A stretch of DNA of 64,000 nt from Hibiscus mutabilis (Eukaryota; Streptophyta; Magnoliopsida; Malvales; Malvaceae), in assembly GCA_019671005.1 (NCBI GenBank), contig CM033715.1:6138001-6202000 (forward strand), in the 5' to 3' direction. The notes under the pieces were generated by a model. It did not search any database. It had not been told where the DNA came from and worked only from the letters and a program-made list of their open reading frames with translations. Positions 48,970-59,535 of this stretch are shown piece by piece (position 1 is the first letter of the stretch; each line of letters begins with the position of its first letter). Made by a program: the position numbers and the translations under genes.

Positions 48970-49570
48970 ATAAGTAAATTTAGGCAACAAAATTGATAAG
49001 AGCGGCATTAGGGGACAGACAAACATTGACTTTTAATATTTCAAAAAAAGAAATATTTTAATTTTAAAAATGATTAATTTGCCTTCTAGTTCTTTAAAAA
49101 GAATATTTAGAGTAAACTTATTTATTAATATGTACTATTAATTATATCACTGATAAAATATATTATTAATTATTTTAATAATATTTAAAATTATAAGATC
49201 TAAAGCGTGATTATTCTCTTTTGAGAATAAAATTATATTTTTAATTTATTTACTTGTTTTTAAAATAATTTAATTAAACCCAACAAGTTTCCTAGTGGAA
49301 AAGCGAATGATGTTCATTCAAGGAGACATGGGTTCAATCGCCTTGTCTACAAGGTGTATGTGCATTGTCAAAGGGTTAAGAATATCCGTTCGTTTAATTT
49401 TAATCGAACAAACACGAACAACTAAACAAACATAATTTCTTGTTTGTGTTTATTTGTTAATAAATGTAGCTTGTTCGTGTTCATTTGTTAAAATGATAAA
49501 CGAACGAATGAACATATGAGAATAAATTTATTTAAAAAAATAATATTTGTGTTATAAAAAATAATAAATA
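48970..49570. other. Intergenic DNA with a possible SINE-like relic
   Basis: About 49285-49370 reads CCTAGTGGAAAAGCG, then CATGGGTTCAATCGCC, resembling the A and B boxes of a tRNA-derived element. Around 49390-49510 an AACGAACA/TGTTCGT motif recurs in both orientations. No gene is seen. Confidence 0.35.
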
Positions 49571-50689
49571 TTGTGACACAGTCGGCATCGTTGGAAAAAG
49601 CTTGCCGAGAAGAGTCGGCCGGTGGTTACCTTGTCGCCGAAGTGAGGGAAAAGAAGTTTGGGAAGTTAAATCGGGGTAGTTCCAGTGGTTAAAACCCAAA
49701 TCTAAAGGCATCGATGTGCTTACCTACGTCAGGAAAGCAAGACTAGAGGTTGTCGTCGACATCCGACCATCAGAGGGCACCCCACGCCCAATCGCCGAGG
49801 GTGGGCGTGCATCTGCCCAAGTGGGTGCACTACGCCAAACTAGATCGTGTACCCGGGTGCGCATACTCTCTGTCGCACCAGATCATTACCCGCGGGTGCA
49901 CTCTAGTTGTTGTGCACTAGATCATTTTGGAGGCTAACAAACCTTTGACCACATTGATCGGTGTTGACTGAGCGTTGACCGACTGTTGAGTTTTTTCGCA
50001 AACCCTATGCGAGGGTTTCTCGATGCTCTGAGTCTGTTGGCGCAGTCCGTTTTGCCAAAAATCGAACCCAATAAGCTATTTTATGCATTTTATTCTTTTA
50101 AAGTAGTTCAATATTGTGAAATGGCTTATATAGTCGTAATTGTTTTATCCGAGGAATTTGTAGACTCGAATATTGAATTTAAAGAGATGGTTGAAGGAGC
50201 TTGGTCGAGGATTTGTCGCTTTAGCTTAAGGTTAATACACCTCGAACTCTGAAATACTTTATTAGTATCATAAGTATAATTGTCTTGCTTGTTGGTGGTT
50301 ACAAAATAGGTTGATGATAGATAAGTATGTATTGAGATCGGTATTACGAAACTCGGTAAATATTGAGTGCATGATGAGTTTGAGAATATTTGAGACTACT
50401 ATGAGCTTTAGAGATCGTGTATAGTCGTTGAATATTCATATGTTTATCTGATTGGTTGATTTACATGTTGTGTTGTTTGAATGCTTGAGATGTGAATTGG
50501 CATGTTCGATAGAGATTATAGTAAATGGATTGATAATTTGTAGTATTCGAATAAATGATCATGAAGTCGATAATTCTTAGTAATTATTTTAATACGTTAG
50601 TAAACAAACCCTAATGACTTTCATAAGCTTTAAGGATCAAATAAAGCGTGGAAATATCTTAATTTAAGGAAATGGTATGAACCTGTGAG

Positions 50690-50880
50690 TAGGGTATCGG
50701 TACGAGCTTCGACCGTATTGGTACGCGTTTGGGGGTCGAATCGGTACGGGTTAACCCGTACCGATACTTGTGGAAATTAAAGATTTCTAGTAAGCTATTG
50801 TAGTATTGATACGCGTGTGAGTACCGATACCCAAGGGTGCCGTATCAATACTCGTGTTCGAGTATCGGTACCCACTAAAC
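50690..50880. repeat. Cluster of GTATCGATAC-like motifs in the outer LTR
   Basis: At least six variants occur in about 190 bases: GTATCGGTAC, GTACCGATAC, GTATTGATAC, GTACCGATAC again, GTATCAATAC and GTATCGGTACC. They vary at the central bases but keep the palindromic frame of the exact motif seen at 53468-53730 and in the Copia LTRs. Confidence 0.65.
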
Positions 50881-51204
50881 GAGATAATCTATTATGCTAA
50901 TAAAAATATGGAAATTGACGTGGATAGTTAATGAGATAAAATGGATTAGAATAGATAATTAATGAGGATAAATAATGTATGCTTTTATAATGATTAACAA
51001 CTTGGTAAACGTTGGGTGGCTTGATGGTTATAGTAATCGTAGGGATCATTTGGTGGATCGTGTGATGTCGTGTGTTGTGTGGTAGACGTGTCCTTGCTTA
51101 GTGTTGATATGGACACCTAGATGGTTGAGTTACCTTTGTTTGATGGGATCTGGATACTTAGTGAGAGAAAGAGTGTGTTGCAACACCACAGATGAAGACT
51201 CTCG

Positions 51205-51395
51205 AATGTAAGATCCTGATGCTTTATGGACGCGAGCCTCATTCAAAGATGCTTGAGCATGGGTGTACGATCCTAATACTTTTTGGTCGCGGGCCTCACC
51301 CCATAGAGTGTATGATCCCGATGCTTTGTGGACGCGAGCCTCGCTCAGAGTGTATGATCCCGATACTTTGTGGACACAAGCATTACTGCAAGTTT
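51205..51395. repeat. Minisatellite-like tandem repeat, about four units
   Basis: Units are built around GATCCCGATGCTTTGTGGAC followed by GCGAGCCTC, with spacers that vary, so unit length is about 40 to 60 bases. It lies just left of the inner LTR insertion and probably belongs to the outer LTR. A frame through it gives a repetitive peptide that I do not consider a gene. Confidence 0.7.
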
Positions 51396-52689
51396 GTGGT
51401 ATGACTTATGTACTTTCGCTCAAATGATTTGGTGAGATCCCGAGTATGGTTGGGCCTTGCGTGTTATGTGTTATGATTACTTTGATAAGAACATGTGTTT
51501 ATGCGTGTAACATCTCAAAACCGGGCCTAGTCAGAATTTAATTTCGATGACCAAAAATTTCACATCGAAAAGTCAAAATTTTATAGTTGACCTTTAATCA
51601 AGGGGAATATTATTAGTTATTGAATCCTAAATGAGCATTGATACTGTTTAAGGACTCCATTGCAAGTTTTAAACTTGTTTTAGTGGCTTAATTGTGGAAA
51701 TTGGAAGCCTGGGGGTAAATATATAAAGAATAGAAAATTGAAGGACTAATCTTGCGATTAGCCCCTCATTAAGCTTAATCACCACACACGTGGGATGCTT
51801 GAGTTAGCTTCCTTCAATTGAAGGAAAGCTCAATTGAGCAAATATTAAAAGAAAAGAAAGTAATAGGAAGCTTACCGATTACCAAAAGTAAGCCAAGTAG
51901 CTTAGTCATCATTTTCTTCCTTTTTACATCAAGCAAGCACATCTATTGGAGGGATTATCCAAGCTTAGTTTTCTCCTATTTTTCAATCATATATTGTAGC
52001 GATCGATCGGGTAAGCAAAATCCCTTAATTGGTTTATTGATTCCAAGGCTAAAATCATGTTTAATATCAAGTTTAAGAATCGAGGAACCTTAGAAATTCT
52101 CTAGGGACATCGTAGATTAATTGTTATTATTTTTTATAGCTATTGAGTTGCTATGAATCTATTATTGATATTAAAATTCTTGTAATCTTGATTCGGTGTA
52201 ACTCAAGGTATTCCAAGTGAAAAATCACCAAATTCTCCTAATTCCACCAAGTTCAAGAACAAGAGAGTTGTCATCCGGAAGCCTTGAAAGCCTCAGAATC
52301 ATCAGTGAGTGTAGTCGGAGTCAAGGGGTTTGGCTAGGTGCCTTCCCGAATTCATTGATGTCAATTTATTGTATTATCATCATTGGCCAATGTATGTTTG
52401 CATTAAGACCTTACTAGAGGCATCATCGATAAGCTTAACATGTCACCAAGTCAATCATTGAGTTGTCATGTGATCATTGATATTATGAGAATTGAATTAA
52501 GTCATATTGAACATGTCATAGGATCATTGTCATTGCATTGTTATTGTTATTGATATTGTTACTGATATTGACAAGTATTGATATTTACGAGTACTGAATT
52601 CTTGGATACGAATGACCATGAGATACAATTGGCATACCATATAATTCATGAGCTCATTGGTAAGAAGTGGACTACGGTCCTTGAGCTAA

Positions 52690-52790
52690 GGCTCTTATTT
52701 GGCGATGTTGGCGGGATGTGATTATGTTGGTCTTAGTGGCGATGTTGGCGGGTATTGACCATTCATTGTTGGCGATGTTGGTTGGGAATT
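52690..52790. repeat. Short irregular repeat GGCGATGTTGG
   Basis: GGCGATGTTGGCGGG or close variants occur three times, near 52700, 52739 and 52771, inside the solo LTR. Likely a small local expansion. Confidence 0.6.
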
Positions 52791-53397
52791 CGCGTATCCA
52801 CAATACATGTTGATCCAAGGAAAACATCTCAATGATGCTTTAACCTGAATAAGTATTGCAAGTATTGTTAAGATATGTTTTGAGATACATTACATTGATA
52901 TATACATGTCATGATTCTCATTGATGCTTATATTATTGTTTATGACTACTTCACTAGCCTAAGTAAGCCTAATGCATCTCATTTCCATGCATTTTCAGGT
53001 TAAAGCATAGTTGGACCAGGGATCGGAGCAATGAACGTTTTTGACACAAGTCACAACCCTCTATGTAATGTTATTCTAGTTCTTGAACTCCTAGAATGGC
53101 GGTGTAGCGTCTAGACAAGTTAGTTTAACCCCATTTTGTATGTATAAATGACCCATTATGTTAAGAGAGCTAAAAGTGCAAGTTATGGTGTGTTAGTGGT
53201 TTGGTAAAATAGGTTAAATATGCAAGTTTGGCCTATTAAGTGAAAACATGGTAAACAGATTCATTTGATCATGAAATTTTGCCTGGTAGTAGATTAAGAT
53301 GACCAAATGTTGCTGGTAAAATTTCATTGCATTTCGACAAGGTTTAATATGTTAAATTAGAAAAAAAAATCAGATAAATTTGTCATTACAGTACAAG

Positions 53398-53755
53398 GCA
53401 TACCGATACAGCCTATATCGGTACGGCCTTGAATATTTGGTCAATCAAAGTATAAGTCAACTAAGGTGTATCGATACGGACTCAGATCGTTTCGATACGG
53501 AAATGGACAATGAGGCTTGTGAACTTAACAGTATCGATACGACCTTAGGGCGTATCGAAACAGGTCAACCATGGTCAATTAGTATCGATACAGTCCCAGC
53601 TGTATTGAAACAGGTAAACATCGTTAGCATCTAGTATTTGAACCTATGCAAATCGGTATCGATACGGACTTAAGCGTATCGAAACATGGGTTAATGGTCA
53701 ATGTCAAATTAGTTCAACCCGTATCGATACACCCCTTAGGTGTTTCGATATGGTG
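53398..53755. repeat. Array of the palindrome GTATCGATAC with paired half-matches
   Basis: The exact 10-mer GTATCGATAC occurs five times, at 53468, 53531, 53582, 53656 and 53721, spaced 63, 51, 74 and 65 bases. After most copies, within about 25 bases, comes a related GTATCGAAAC or GTATTGAAAC. Two weaker variants (ATACCGATAC, TATCGGTAC) start the array. The spacer sequences differ, so this is not a simple tandem repeat. It lies near the right end of the solo LTR. Confidence 0.8.
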
Positions 53756-54652
53756 TCAGTTAATTCTTTTAATAGGCCAAGAACACAGTTTTAAAAAGTT
53801 TTCAAATTGGTCACTAAGTATTACATGGTTTAGTTGAACTAGTAAATGAACTCTGATTAAACTGAAAGTTTGCATGAATATTGATCATGGATTAAATTTC
53901 ATCATGGTATAGTTAATCTTAATAAAGGACCCATAAATCATAAGAATTACATTTTAGTCCCTAAATTATAGATCCAACCATTGTATTGAATTGGTAAACC
54001 TCCTATGCTGACTTTGCATGATTGGTCAAGCACGTATTGATTGTTTATCAAATTATAATTAAATTTTATTGCGCCGATCACCGTATTGTTTGTTGATAAC
54101 ATTCTCCAACCCATTTTCTTCCAGGCCGGGTGGGGGATGTTACAAGGCGACTTGTGGTAGCACCATATGTTTATTTGTCTATCCTTATTGCTCATACTAG
54201 CTTGCATGCTTATGTTTATGAATAGCATGAAGTATAGTAGAGTAGATGTGTACCAATAAGCTTTGTAAGCTCATCGCTCGAAATCGTTATTTTCGTGCGT
54301 AGGTTGATGTCGGTTCGTGGGATTGAGGAGGCACCATCAGTACGAAATTTCAGCATGTGGAGGTTTTCAGAGTACGGTACTTGTGTTTAGTGGGCTATGT
54401 ATTCATAGAACCTTATGTGGTCGAGTCTGTAATTCTAACTTTTGAAATTGTATTAATCAAGTCAAATGTTTAAATATTTTAAATCTAAATTGGAGCTCAT
54501 TTGTACCATTTTATTTATTTATCTATATTATTAATTGTTGGCTTTAAATGTTTTCGAGAAATATCTTGTTGGACTAAACCTAGTTTGAGAAATTTTAATG
54601 GTTTTGGTTTGGGCTTGAGGCCCAATTGGGACATCCGGGTCCGGGTGTTACA

Positions 54653-56180
54653 ACCTTAGTGGTCATTTGGTGCTCGCACAATGATCTTCACGACGCCAAT
54701 TTCTGATTATGATTTTATCGGTTGTCATAGAAAGATAGATCTCCACTCGATTAATGGTTATTTGTCGATGTAATCGGTCCTGGGTAGCGGAGCAAGCTGC
54801 CTGATAGTTTGACTCGTTCACCACTCATTTTTTATCTCGTAATGCGTCTCGTTTAGATAGAGGCAAAGAGATTCAAGAAGGCTTCTGGATTTTGACGATA
54901 TGCAAATCTCTATGGAAATATTTATTTTTCTTTTCACTTTTAGGTTTTTGTATGAGATTTTGGTGGACTAGTCCCCATTATTCTCCCTTCCGGTTGCATT
55001 GTATTTGTAATATCTTTCATAGTTTTTAAATAAAATTCAGTTGCTATTGTCAAAATTTATTCGGTATATTTTTCGGTTAACTATTTCACCAAAAAATCGT
55101 AATTGTAATTGTCTTGTTTATATGTTAATTTTATCGGTATGATTATCGTACCATTTTGGCCAAACTTTCTTATACCGGTTACCTACCATTTAATTTAATT
55201 TTTTAGATTTTTCGGTACGATTTTATCGTTTTGAATTTTTATGAACAACCTTCTTATAGAAAGAGAGGAAGATGACATTGGGGCCGTCCTTGAAAGAAGG
55301 GAGATGATACAAACAAGCATTAATTCGAAATATTCTTTTCGAGAAATATTAAACATTCAAATATATTCAATCCAACATTTTTTTTAGTTACATAAAAAAT
55401 GTCAATCAAAATAAACAGAATCATCAACATTCAAATTTTTTCTTGAAAAATCATAATTTTAATCCTACTTAGAAAAGATGGAAAGAAGAAATTGTAGGAA
55501 TAAAAAGAGAATATTGTTAGTGAGTACCGAACCTATAACTTAAGAGAATATAAAGAAACAAAGATGAATAGATTCATCTAAATGTACTTGCTCATTGGCA
55601 TTTAAATATTTTTTTTTGAAAAAATCCGTAAATTGCATAGACATATATTTATACACGTTTTTTTTATAATCTTTAATGATACATTTTCTTTCTCGTAATA
55701 ATCAACTTCAAAATTTTAATTTTAGGCTAAACATATATCTGACCACTTCGTTACTTTAATTTTACTAAGACAATTATCATTGGTCATCTAAATGGGCCCT
55801 TATCTATTAAACAAATATTTTACAATACATATAATTAGACTAAAAATTCATGCACGAAAATACAATATAGATTAATTCGGTCGATTGAATAGTTATTAGC
55901 ATTTTACTAATAATCGTAGGAAACAATGATAAAATATGTTATACCTTCGATGAATAAATTTAGATAGAATCTTTTAAGTAATATTATTAAAAGAGACACC
56001 TATAAATTTTAAACGTAGACGGTAAAGTAGATAATGAAATATCCGATTTTTCTAGCATGGTTGTCCTAATAACCTCATACCATAAATTGTTAATTTGTTT
56101 CCATGGATTAGCGTTGGGGAGACAAAGTCGGTGTCCTAGCTTCCCCGGTGACCATATAATCCTACAACCATTGGCATGCT
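54653..56180. other. Intergenic DNA upstream of the peroxidase
   Basis: Moderately AT-rich with no gene recognised. Around 54750-55050 the text looks like retroelement 3' sequence (GGTTTTTGTATGAG, TTTGGTGGACTAGTCCCC), but it cannot be assigned. The last few hundred bases form the peroxidase promoter region. Confidence 0.4.
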
Positions 56181-56183
56181 TCC

Positions 56184-56190
56184 TATTATA
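56184..56190 (+). promoter_or_regulatory. TATA-like box of the peroxidase
   Basis: TATTATA about 165 bases before the start codon, followed by a pyrimidine-rich leader (TTTTTCTTTCCCTTCTCC) typical of plant 5' untranslated regions. Confidence 0.45.
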
Positions 56191-56354
56191 AGCGCATTAC
56201 TTTTTCTTTCCCTTCTCCACAAAACATGAAGTAAATCACATAAATTTCTCCATCAATTTCTCTCTTCCTCAATTCATTTCCTCCTCATTATCTCTAAAAA
56301 GACACAATTACATCTTTATTCCATTGCCATTATTCAAAATCTTTCAAAACAAAT

Positions 56355-57350
56355 ATGGCCTTGCCTAATATCGTCTTCATTGCCGTCTTATTTTCTTTCT
56401 TCTTACTTGTCCCGTCAGCACAATCTTCGCTAACTCTCGAATACTACAGCAAAACATGCCCCAAGTTTCATGACATATTGCAAACGGTCCTATCCGGTAA
56501 GCAACTCAGTAACCCCACGACCGCGGGCGCCACCCTCCGTCTCTTTTTCCACGACTGTTTCGTTAACGGTTGTGATGCCTCCTTGCTCATTGCCTCCACC
56601 CCCTTCAAGAAATCCGAACTTGATTCGGATGACAACGTGTCGGTTGCCGGGGATGCTTTCGACCTCGTTGCTCGGGTCAAGACCGCTCTCGAGCTCGAAT
56701 GCCCCGGCATCATCTCGTGCGCGGACATTCTCGCCGTTTCGGCTAGAGACCTAGTTGTGATGGTAGGGGGTCCTTTCTATGAAGTACCCTTGGGGAGAAA
56801 AGACGGCAAGGAATCCGATCCTTCGATTGTCGACAAAAACCTTCCGAAAGCCTTAACACCGATGAACGATCTGCTCGCTCTCTTCGCATCCAAAGGGTTC
56901 TCGACTGAAGAAACGGTCGCCCTTGTGGGCGCGCACACCATCGGTTTCTCCCATTGTAAAGAGTTCGCCAACCGGTTATTCCACTTCAGCAAGACATCCG
57001 ACATCGATCCATCCTACAACCCTACGTTCGCACAAGGGTTGAGGAAACTTTGCCATAACTATACAGTCGATCCGTCAATGTCGGCTTTCAACGACGTGTA
57101 CACACCGGGGAAATTCGACAACATGTATTACAAGAATCTCCAAAGAGGGTTGGGGCTGTTGTCATCCGATCAGGCGATGGCGACTGATCCTAGGACTAAG
57201 CCATTCGTGGACCGGTATGCCGCAAACCAGACGGCGTTTTACGACGTGTTTGCTCGTTCCATGCATAAATTGAGCCTTTACAAGGTGAGGGGAAATAACG
57301 ATGGGGACGTGAGACGCAGATGCGATCAGTTCAACACGGTTCAGATTTGA
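56355..57350 (+). CDS. Class III secretory peroxidase, intronless
   Basis: This heme peroxidase is secreted to the cell wall or vacuole and oxidises phenolics with hydrogen peroxide. One uninterrupted frame gives 331 aa, the family's normal size. A signal peptide covers about residues 1-24 (hydrophobic FIAVLFSFFLLVP). The distal site is LRLFFHDCFVNGCDAS with Arg62, His66 and calcium-binding Asp67. The proximal heme ligand is His194 in VALVGAHTIGFSHC. All eight conserved cysteines are present (35, 68, 73, 116, 122, 201, 233, 323), allowing the four standard disulfides. Asn-glycosylation sequons are at 94, 235 and 291. The sequence resembles the Arabidopsis PRX31/41/63/65 group. Most plant peroxidase genes have introns; here none interrupts the frame. 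The ATG is the first in frame and directly precedes the signal peptide. The gene looks functional. Confidence 0.97.
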   Translation: MALPNIVFIAVLFSFFLLVPSAQSSLTLEYYSKTCPKFHDILQTVLSGKQLSNPTTAGATLRLFFHDCFVNGCDASLLIASTPFKKSELDSDDNVSVAGDAFDLVARVKTALELECPGIISCADILAVSARDLVVMVGGPFYEVPLGRKDGKESDPSIVDKNLPKALTPMNDLLALFASKGFSTEETVALVGAHTIGFSHCKEFANRLFHFSKTSDIDPSYNPTFAQGLRKLCHNYTVDPSMSAFNDVYTPGKFDNMYYKNLQRGLGLLSSDQAMATDPRTKPFVDRYAANQTAFYDVFARSMHKLSLYKVRGNNDGDVRRRCDQFNTVQI

Positions 57351-57425
57351 TGACGGAATCTCATTATATGAACTATTTATAGCCCGTAAGTATCGCGTCT
57401 TAATCCTAAATTATTGTAAGGAAAT

Positions 57426-57617
57426 GTGAGACTTGTTAAAGTATACCTTTTACATGTTTCTCTTCTTCTTTTTATAATATTCCTCTGCATGCTTTTAATA
57501 TCAATGTCATTTGCAAACAATGGAAGCTCTCATTTCTCCATTAACAATTCTAATCCTTCTATCACTGCAAAAAAAAATAACACCAGAGGTCAAGAACTAG
57601 AAGATCAAAGCACTTAA
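57426..57617 (+). CDS. Small ORF with signal-peptide-like N-terminus (doubtful)
   Basis: This 63-aa frame lies 75 bases after the peroxidase stop codon. Its first 30 residues are strongly hydrophobic (VYLLHVSLLLFIIFLCML), followed by a polar Asn/Ser/Lys-rich tail with GQELEDQST at the end. That is the outline of a small secreted peptide, but I recognise no known peptide motif, such as a CLE or IDA core. It ends right at the start of the inverted repeat at 57619. It may equally be the peroxidase 3' untranslated region read by chance. Confidence 0.15.
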   Translation: MRLVKVYLLHVSLLLFIIFLCMLLISMSFANNGSSHFSINNSNPSITAKKNNTRGQELEDQST

Positions 57618-57618
57618 A

Positions 57619-57897
57619 ATTCGTAACGTAGTTGTATAAATTCGATGTTTGGAGTTGTTTCGAGTGTAGTTTATGTATCCGATTAATATATTTCATACCA
57701 TTTCAAGTTCGGTCTTATCCGGAATAATTTGGATTAATTATAGACAAGTTTGAAGTTAATGTATATATTAATAAATTCGTCCATGAGAAAAGCACATGAA
57801 AAACACACGAGATTTTGCAATATTGGTTCTTGTCCATGAATTTCAAAAGTTTCTTGACGAGCATGAAAATTCGAATTTATACAACTAAGTTACGAAT
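57619..57897. mobile_element. Short element with 26-bp inverted ends
   Basis: The left end (57619-57644) starts ATTCGTAACGTAGTTG. The right end (57872-57897) is its inverted copy with one mismatch in 26. The 279-base element has no coding frame and lies just 3' of the peroxidase. No target duplication was evident. Confidence 0.6.
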
Positions 57898-58364
57898 ATG
57901 TGGTAAAGAACACATGAGAAAAATAAAAGAATAATTATAGACCAATGGTAAAGAACATGAAAAAAAAATGTTCTACTTCATTAATTTTGAATCATATTAT
58001 ACTTATATTTGAACAAAAATAAGTTCACCACAAACATAAACATTTAATTTTTTTTAACTTGGGCATCTCATTTTAAAAAATTTAATTAAGGCTCTCTAAA
58101 TCTTTGAACAGTCTCCGATCTCGAGACAAGCTCTTCACCACTTCTAACAAACTTTCTAGCATTGTCAAAAGGATAAGGTTGTTGGGCCTCTAAACTTCCT
58201 GATTCAAGATCGGATCATGTTGGCCATTTGGTTGGGGAATAGCGTTGCACCTGTGGACCATTAGGCCAGGGAAATCTTGCGACCCTGCCCAACATAGAGG
58301 GCTTCTGCAATAAGGAAATCTTGCAATGTCGGTTCTTGTCGAGGAATTTCAAAAGTTTCTTGCA
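57811..58364. repeat. Direct repeat pair 3' of the peroxidase
   Basis: About 45 bases at 57815-57857 (TTGCAATATTGGTTCTTGTC, then AATTTCAAAAGTTTCTTG) recur at about 58321-58363 with few changes. They lie inside and outside the short inverted element, so at least one copy has been moved or duplicated. Confidence 0.6.
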
Positions 58365-58794
58365 AGTTAGCCACGTGCTATGTTTATCCTTGTCCAATAA
58401 GTTGGCCAAACCCCAGTTCATCGAGTAAAACCTGAGATATTAGGTTATTGAATTTTCAGATTTATGTTTCAACACTCGTATATCCTATGTAGATTTTCGG
58501 TCCAGATTAATTATGGTTCATGTCTCACTAATTAGTGTCCGGTCAAAAGTTGGTTCGCTAGTTCCATACATATTCTAGATATTAATCCATCCATATACAT
58601 AATCGATTGTCAATTCAAAACAAAAATTGTTTGGACCAATCAAAATATACCACATGCCAAGTTGTTGTATTACAAAAATGAAGACATTATGATCGGTAAT
58701 TAGAACATGATTAAATTTAAATTAAAATAACTGTTTTAAGAGTTAAATTAAAATAACGTAAATTTGAATCTCTGTCTAAATTCCACATATGATT

Positions 58795-59100
58795 TTTTTA
58801 TTTCTACACGCGCTTTAATATTAACGTTTAGTGATTTAGTTTATGTTTAGGGATTTAAAATTAAGAAATTGGTGATTAAAATTTAGGGTTTATGAATACA
58901 ATTTAGGGTTTAGAGGTTAAAGTTTAGTATTTAAGGTAATATGTTATGAATCTATGTTTTAACCTATAAATACTAAATTCTAAGTACATAAACATAATCC
59001 CCTAAACCATTAACCTAGAAGTCAATCTATAAACCTCAAAATTAGGACGTTTATGAAAACAAAAAAAAAATCTACCGCAAATGCATGGTATAATTACCCA
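58795..59100. mobile_element. Fold-back element with telomere-like arms (copy D)
   Basis: The left arm has CGCTTTAATATTAACGTTTAG and degenerate TTTAGGG variants. The right arm is inverted, ending AAAATTAGGACGTTTATG and CTACCGCAAATGCATGG. The right arm is repeated at 60209-60345 because the tandem duplication begins inside this element. Confidence 0.6.
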
Positions 59101-59149
59101 TGAAATACAAAATCATAATTTTATAATTTTCTTGGAATCAATATTTAAA

Positions 59150-59307
59150 TTGAGCGCAAGCACATTTGTGCAGTTGGCCAAGCTGCACATCTATGTTCCC
59201 TCACATCACATTAGGTCATGGGTTCTAGATTCACTAGGAGCACCCACTTTCTTCCCCCTAAAGTCCCTCCGTCCTTCTAGGTAAGATTATTATGATTTGT
59301 CAAAAAA
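59150..59307 (+). mobile_element. SINE copy in duplication unit 1
   Basis: A-box-like TTGGCCAAGCTGC, B-box-like GGTCATGGGTTCTAGATTC, a pyrimidine-rich part and a GATTTGTCAAAAAA tail. Same family as 590-745. Confidence 0.6.
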
Positions 59308-59361
59308 TATATTTTAATTTCCCTGAAATCTCGAGTTCATAACAAGTAGTGATATGATCTT

Positions 59362-59500
59362 TTTTGAACAATTCCTACTTAGGGGAAGGGGAAGAGAAAA
59401 TTTGCTCCTACTGGGTGTAGAATCTACAACCTAGGGGAAGAAAGGTGTCAACTGAGAGCTTTTATCCGTTTGCCTTAGAGATTGATGTCCTTTCTTTCTT
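59362..59500 (-). mobile_element. SINE copy, reverse, in unit 1
   Basis: The minus strand has a box region near AACGGATAAAAGC, then CTAGGTTGTAGATTCTACACC and a tail TTGTTCAAAAAA. Same sub-family as 47795-47945. Confidence 0.55.
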
Positions 59501-59535
59501 TTTCTAATTAGTATTAAAGCTAGAGATAATAATAA

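Larger units (their letters stand above)
51506..54144. mobile_element. Solo LTR of a Gypsy-type element
   Basis: It starts TGTAACATCTCAAAACCGGG and ends CCGGGTGGGGGATGTTACA, so the tips are inverted copies (TGTAACATC/GATGTTACA). The flanking 5-mers are ATGCG (51501-51505) and AGGCG (54145-54149), four of five matching, as expected of an aged target duplication. At 2.6 kb and without coding parts or a partner LTR, it fits a solo LTR left by recombination. It carries the motif array at 53398-53755. Confidence 0.65.
49571..54652. repeat. Probable long Gypsy-type LTR interrupted by another LTR
   Basis: The right end, GACATCCGGGTCCGGGTGTTACA, has the typical close of large plant Gypsy LTRs. The sequence on the two sides of the inner insertion (49571-51505 and 54145-54652) shares moderate GC and lacks genes. 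The left limit is uncertain; TGTGACACAG at 49571 is the best candidate start, but the flanking 5-mers (AATAT and ACCTT) do not match. Without the insertion it would be about 2.4 kb, a credible LTR size. It contains the minisatellite at 51205-51385 and GTATCGGTAC-like motifs at 50690-50880. Confidence 0.4.

Noticed and set aside
51192..51404. 70-aa repetitive peptide
   Set aside because: It is translated from the minisatellite and has no other support.
53398..53755. CRISPR-like array
   Set aside because: The repeated unit is only 10 bases, spacing varies from 51 to 74, and the surroundings are plant LTR sequence.
53380..53837. Protein with repeated Ser-Ile-Asp-Thr residues
   Set aside because: The repeated residues simply come from translating the GTATCGATAC array; the frame is a by-product of repeat DNA.
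56468..56754. Frames of 86 and 94 aa within the peroxidase
   Set aside because: They are alternative frames of a well-supported gene and resemble no family.
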